5,629 nt of DNA, taken from positions 1 through 5,629 of the forward strand of contig QQUD01000982.1 of NCBI GenBank assembly GCA_008501785.1, read 5' to 3'. The notes beneath the pieces are model-generated. The model was not told where the DNA came from. It worked only from the letters and a program-made list of their open reading frames with translations, and made no database searches. Source of the DNA: Chloroflexota bacterium. Lineage in GTDB: Bacteria; Chloroflexota; Anaerolineae; Promineifilales; Promineifilaceae. How positions within the stretch are numbered: the stretch's first letter is position 1; each line of letters starts with the position of its first letter. Position numbers and translations under genes: made by a program. Below, piece after piece: positions 4,231 to 5,629 of this stretch.

Positions 4231-5487
4231 TTAAGTTATCCTTAAAGGAATCTCTTCATCAATCTGAAAATGGAGATGGGCGTGAGCCTGCCGTAGGGCA
4301 GATTCCACAGTGCAGGGATCATTGCCTGATGCGAAGATAAACCCCAGGTAACTCTCCCCTTCAGGCAGAGGAACCAGCCGATTGTTGAGCGGAGCGGTAA
4401 TGTTGACATCGTCAATGTGTGATACGGCTTTGGCGGCTTCGACCCCGCGAACCTCTCGCAAAATGCCACCGTGTGGTATGGGAATCATCATCACGCCGCT
4501 GGCTTGCTGTTCTCGCTGCAAGGCACTCACATCCAGTCCACACGCTTGCCGCAGCAGCAGTTCTTCCAACGACATGCCCATGTCAAAGCGCAATGTTTGG
4601 GAACAGAGGCCGCCAATGGAACGGCCGTTAACCTCCACAATCCACGCGCCAGCCTCATTCACGCGCAGTTCGGCATGAACAGACCCCGTTTGCAAACCAA
4701 GCGCCCGCGCACCTGCCGCTGTCGTCTGTGCAATCAACTCCTGCACATCATCAGGTAAGCGGGAGGGCGTGACGTAGATTGTTTCTTCAAAAAATGGGCC
4801 ATCGAGCGGATCAGGTTTGTCGAAGAGGGCAAGGGTTTGTAAACGGCCGTTATGCAAAACCCCTTCCAACGCCACTTCTACACCCGGAATAAATTGCTCG
4901 ACCAGGAATGTCGGAGCGCTGCCCATATTGCGCAACATGCCACATACTCTGGCAACAACCGCAAGCAGCTCCCCCTCATTATTTGCACGAATCACGCCCC
5001 GGCTGCCATTCAAATGCAGCGGCTTAACAACACATGGATACCCAATTTCAGCCTGAACTTTTGCCGCAATGCTTTCGTTTGTATCCGCAGACGTAAAACG
5101 CAAAAATGGCGGAGAAGGCACATTTGCATCCGCTAACATGTGGCGCATCGTGTATTTGTTACGCGCAGCCTCTGCCGCTGCAACAGCGTTGTGCGGCAAA
5201 CCCAAAGCCTGACTAGCCTGAGCAGCCAGCAGCGCCCCTGCATCATCAACCGCCATAATAGCGGCCAACGGCCGTTTTTTAGCGAAGGTGGTGAGGGTGG
5301 AAACGGCCGTTTTTGATTGGCTAAAATCAACCCCTAACCGCATCCCCCATTCATCTGCTAGCGGCTGCGGCATGTCCATCACCTTGACAATTTCGATATT
5401 TAGCTTGTCTGCCGCCTGCACAAACGCCTCGGTGCGGTATGTTTGAGGGGTTGTCAACAGCATGACGCGGTGTGGTCGTGTATTCAT
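4231..5487 (-). CDS. ATP-grasp carboxylate-amine ligase with L-amino-acid-ligase type C-terminal domain
   Basis: The product has 418 residues. Residues about 1-105 form the N-terminal pre-ATP-grasp domain. The ATP-grasp core follows: NKYTMRHMLADANVPSP (110-126), CVVKPLHLNGSRGV (152-165) with nucleotide-binding K155 and the glycine/serine loop, LVEQFIPGVEVALEG (195-209), and the metal-binding acidic residues E273 (HAEL) and E285/N287 (EVNGR). Residues about 330-410, from GVMMIPIPHGGILREV to YLGFIFASG, match the LAL_C2 domain seen in BacD-like L-amino acid ligases. Such enzymes activate a carboxylate as acyl phosphate and join it to an amine, often forming dipeptides; the substrates here cannot be read from the sequence. 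ATG 5487 has no Shine-Dalgarno but lies seven bases after a -10 box, suggesting a leaderless transcript. Four ACGGCCGT palindromes fall inside the gene, one within the E-x-N motif. The start is otherwise consistent with the first Rossmann strand (HRVMLLTTP). Confidence 0.9.
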   Translation of the reverse strand: MNTRPHRVMLLTTPQTYRTEAFVQAADKLNIEIVKVMDMPQPLADEWGMRLGVDFSQSKTAVSTLTTFAKKRPLAAIMAVDDAGALLAAQASQALGLPHNAVAAAEAARNKYTMRHMLADANVPSPPFLRFTSADTNESIAAKVQAEIGYPCVVKPLHLNGSRGVIRANNEGELLAVVARVCGMLRNMGSAPTFLVEQFIPGVEVALEGVLHNGRLQTLALFDKPDPLDGPFFEETIYVTPSRLPDDVQELIAQTTAAGARALGLQTGSVHAELRVNEAGAWIVEVNGRSIGGLCSQTLRFDMGMSLEELLLRQACGLDVSALQREQQASGVMMIPIPHGGILREVRGVEAAKAVSHIDDVNITAPLNNRLVPLPEGESYLGFIFASGNDPCTVESALRQAHAHLHFQIDEEIPLRIT

Positions 5488-5493
5488 GTTTGC

Positions 5494-5523
5494 ATTGTAA
5501 CGCAGTTAGGGATTGTTTGGTAA
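5494..5523 (-). promoter_or_regulatory. Candidate leaderless promoter of the ATP-grasp gene
   Basis: On the minus strand TTACCA (5523 to 5518, four of six -35 matches) and TACAAT (5499 to 5494, five of six -10 matches) are 18 bases apart. Only six bases separate the -10 box from ATG 5487, so transcription would begin at or next to the start codon. This agrees with the absence of a Shine-Dalgarno sequence. Confidence 0.5.
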
Positions 5524-5553
5524 AAGGCAGTTTGGGGAATGAAGAAAATAATT

Positions 5554-5577
5554 AATGGGTGAATGGGTGAATGGTTA
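5554..5577. repeat. Short tandem repeat of AATGGGTG
   Basis: AATGGGTG occurs twice in tandem (5554-5569), followed by the degenerate copy AATGGTTA (5570-5577) and looser variants to about 5600. It belongs to the same style of simple G/T/A-rich intergenic repeat as the block at 4124. Beyond it, to the right window edge, I see no gene or other signal. Confidence 0.6.
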
Positions 5578-5629
5578 ATGAATAGTTTGATGGTTAGTGT
5601 GTTGTTGATAAGCTTGTATCGGATAAAAT

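Larger units (their letters stand above)
1280..5312. repeat. Iterated palindrome ACGGCCGT, eight dispersed copies
   Basis: ACGGCCGT occurs at 1280-1287, 1911-1918, 2220-2227, 4043-4050, 4621-4628, 4843-4850, 5268-5275 and 5302-5309. Six copies extend to AACGGCCGTT, and those at 2218-2229 and 5301-5312 to AAACGGCCGTTT. All lie within protein-coding genes: two in the formyltransferase-like gene, one in yggX, one in the amidohydrolase and four in the ATP-grasp gene. A given 8-mer is expected about 0.09 times in a window this size. The copies are read as K-R-P (four), N-G-R (three) and K-T-A-V (one). The behaviour resembles the highly iterated palindrome HIP1 of cyanobacteria, although the sequence is different. 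Confidence 0.9.

Noticed and set aside
4382..5136. Several + strand frames opposite the ATP-grasp gene
   Set aside because: No recognisable domains; they are shadows of a well-supported gene with all ATP-grasp motifs in frame.
5554..5600. Origin-like or iteron repeats
   Set aside because: Only two exact 8-base copies and a degenerate third, with no DnaA boxes or replication gene nearby.

Overview
The window (5629 bases, mixed base composition) looks like ordinary bacterial chromosome with five well-supported complete genes, one gene cut by the left edge and one doubtful small ORF. I suspect Chloroflexota (Anaerolineae-like). This rests on the mix of protein families, the simple-sequence intergenic repeats and a recurring palindrome. 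It is an inference, with about even confidence.

Layout, left to right. Bases 1-120 (+) are the C-terminal end of an AraC-family regulator. Bases 135-165 hold a promoter of the MerR-activated type: a 19-base spacer with a dyad operator inside it, but no MerR gene is visible. A doubtful 64-residue ORF (202-396, +) and a DUF4442 hotdog-fold protein (401-874, +) follow it. Bases 875-1136 hold no gene, only inverted repeats. A methionyl-tRNA formyltransferase-like gene (1137-2051, -) starts with TTG. It is divergent from yggX (2146-2451, +), an Fe(2+)-trafficking protein, across a 94-base palindrome-rich promoter region. After a 227-base spacer with hairpins comes an AbgB-type M20 amidohydrolase (2679-4109, +). 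Convergent with it is an ATP-grasp ligase with an L-amino-acid-ligase-type C-terminal domain (4231-5487, -), which appears to be transcribed without a leader. The last 142 bases hold that promoter and a short tandem repeat.

The genes do not form an obvious pathway; four separate transcription units are likely. The most striking feature is not a gene: the palindrome ACGGCCGT, usually extended to AACGGCCGTT, occurs eight times, always inside coding sequence, where about 0.09 would be expected by chance. It is absent from the AT-rich left segment (121 to about 1130), which may have a different history. I see no transposase, CRISPR array, rRNA, tRNA or defence system, and nothing that I would call a wholly new system.
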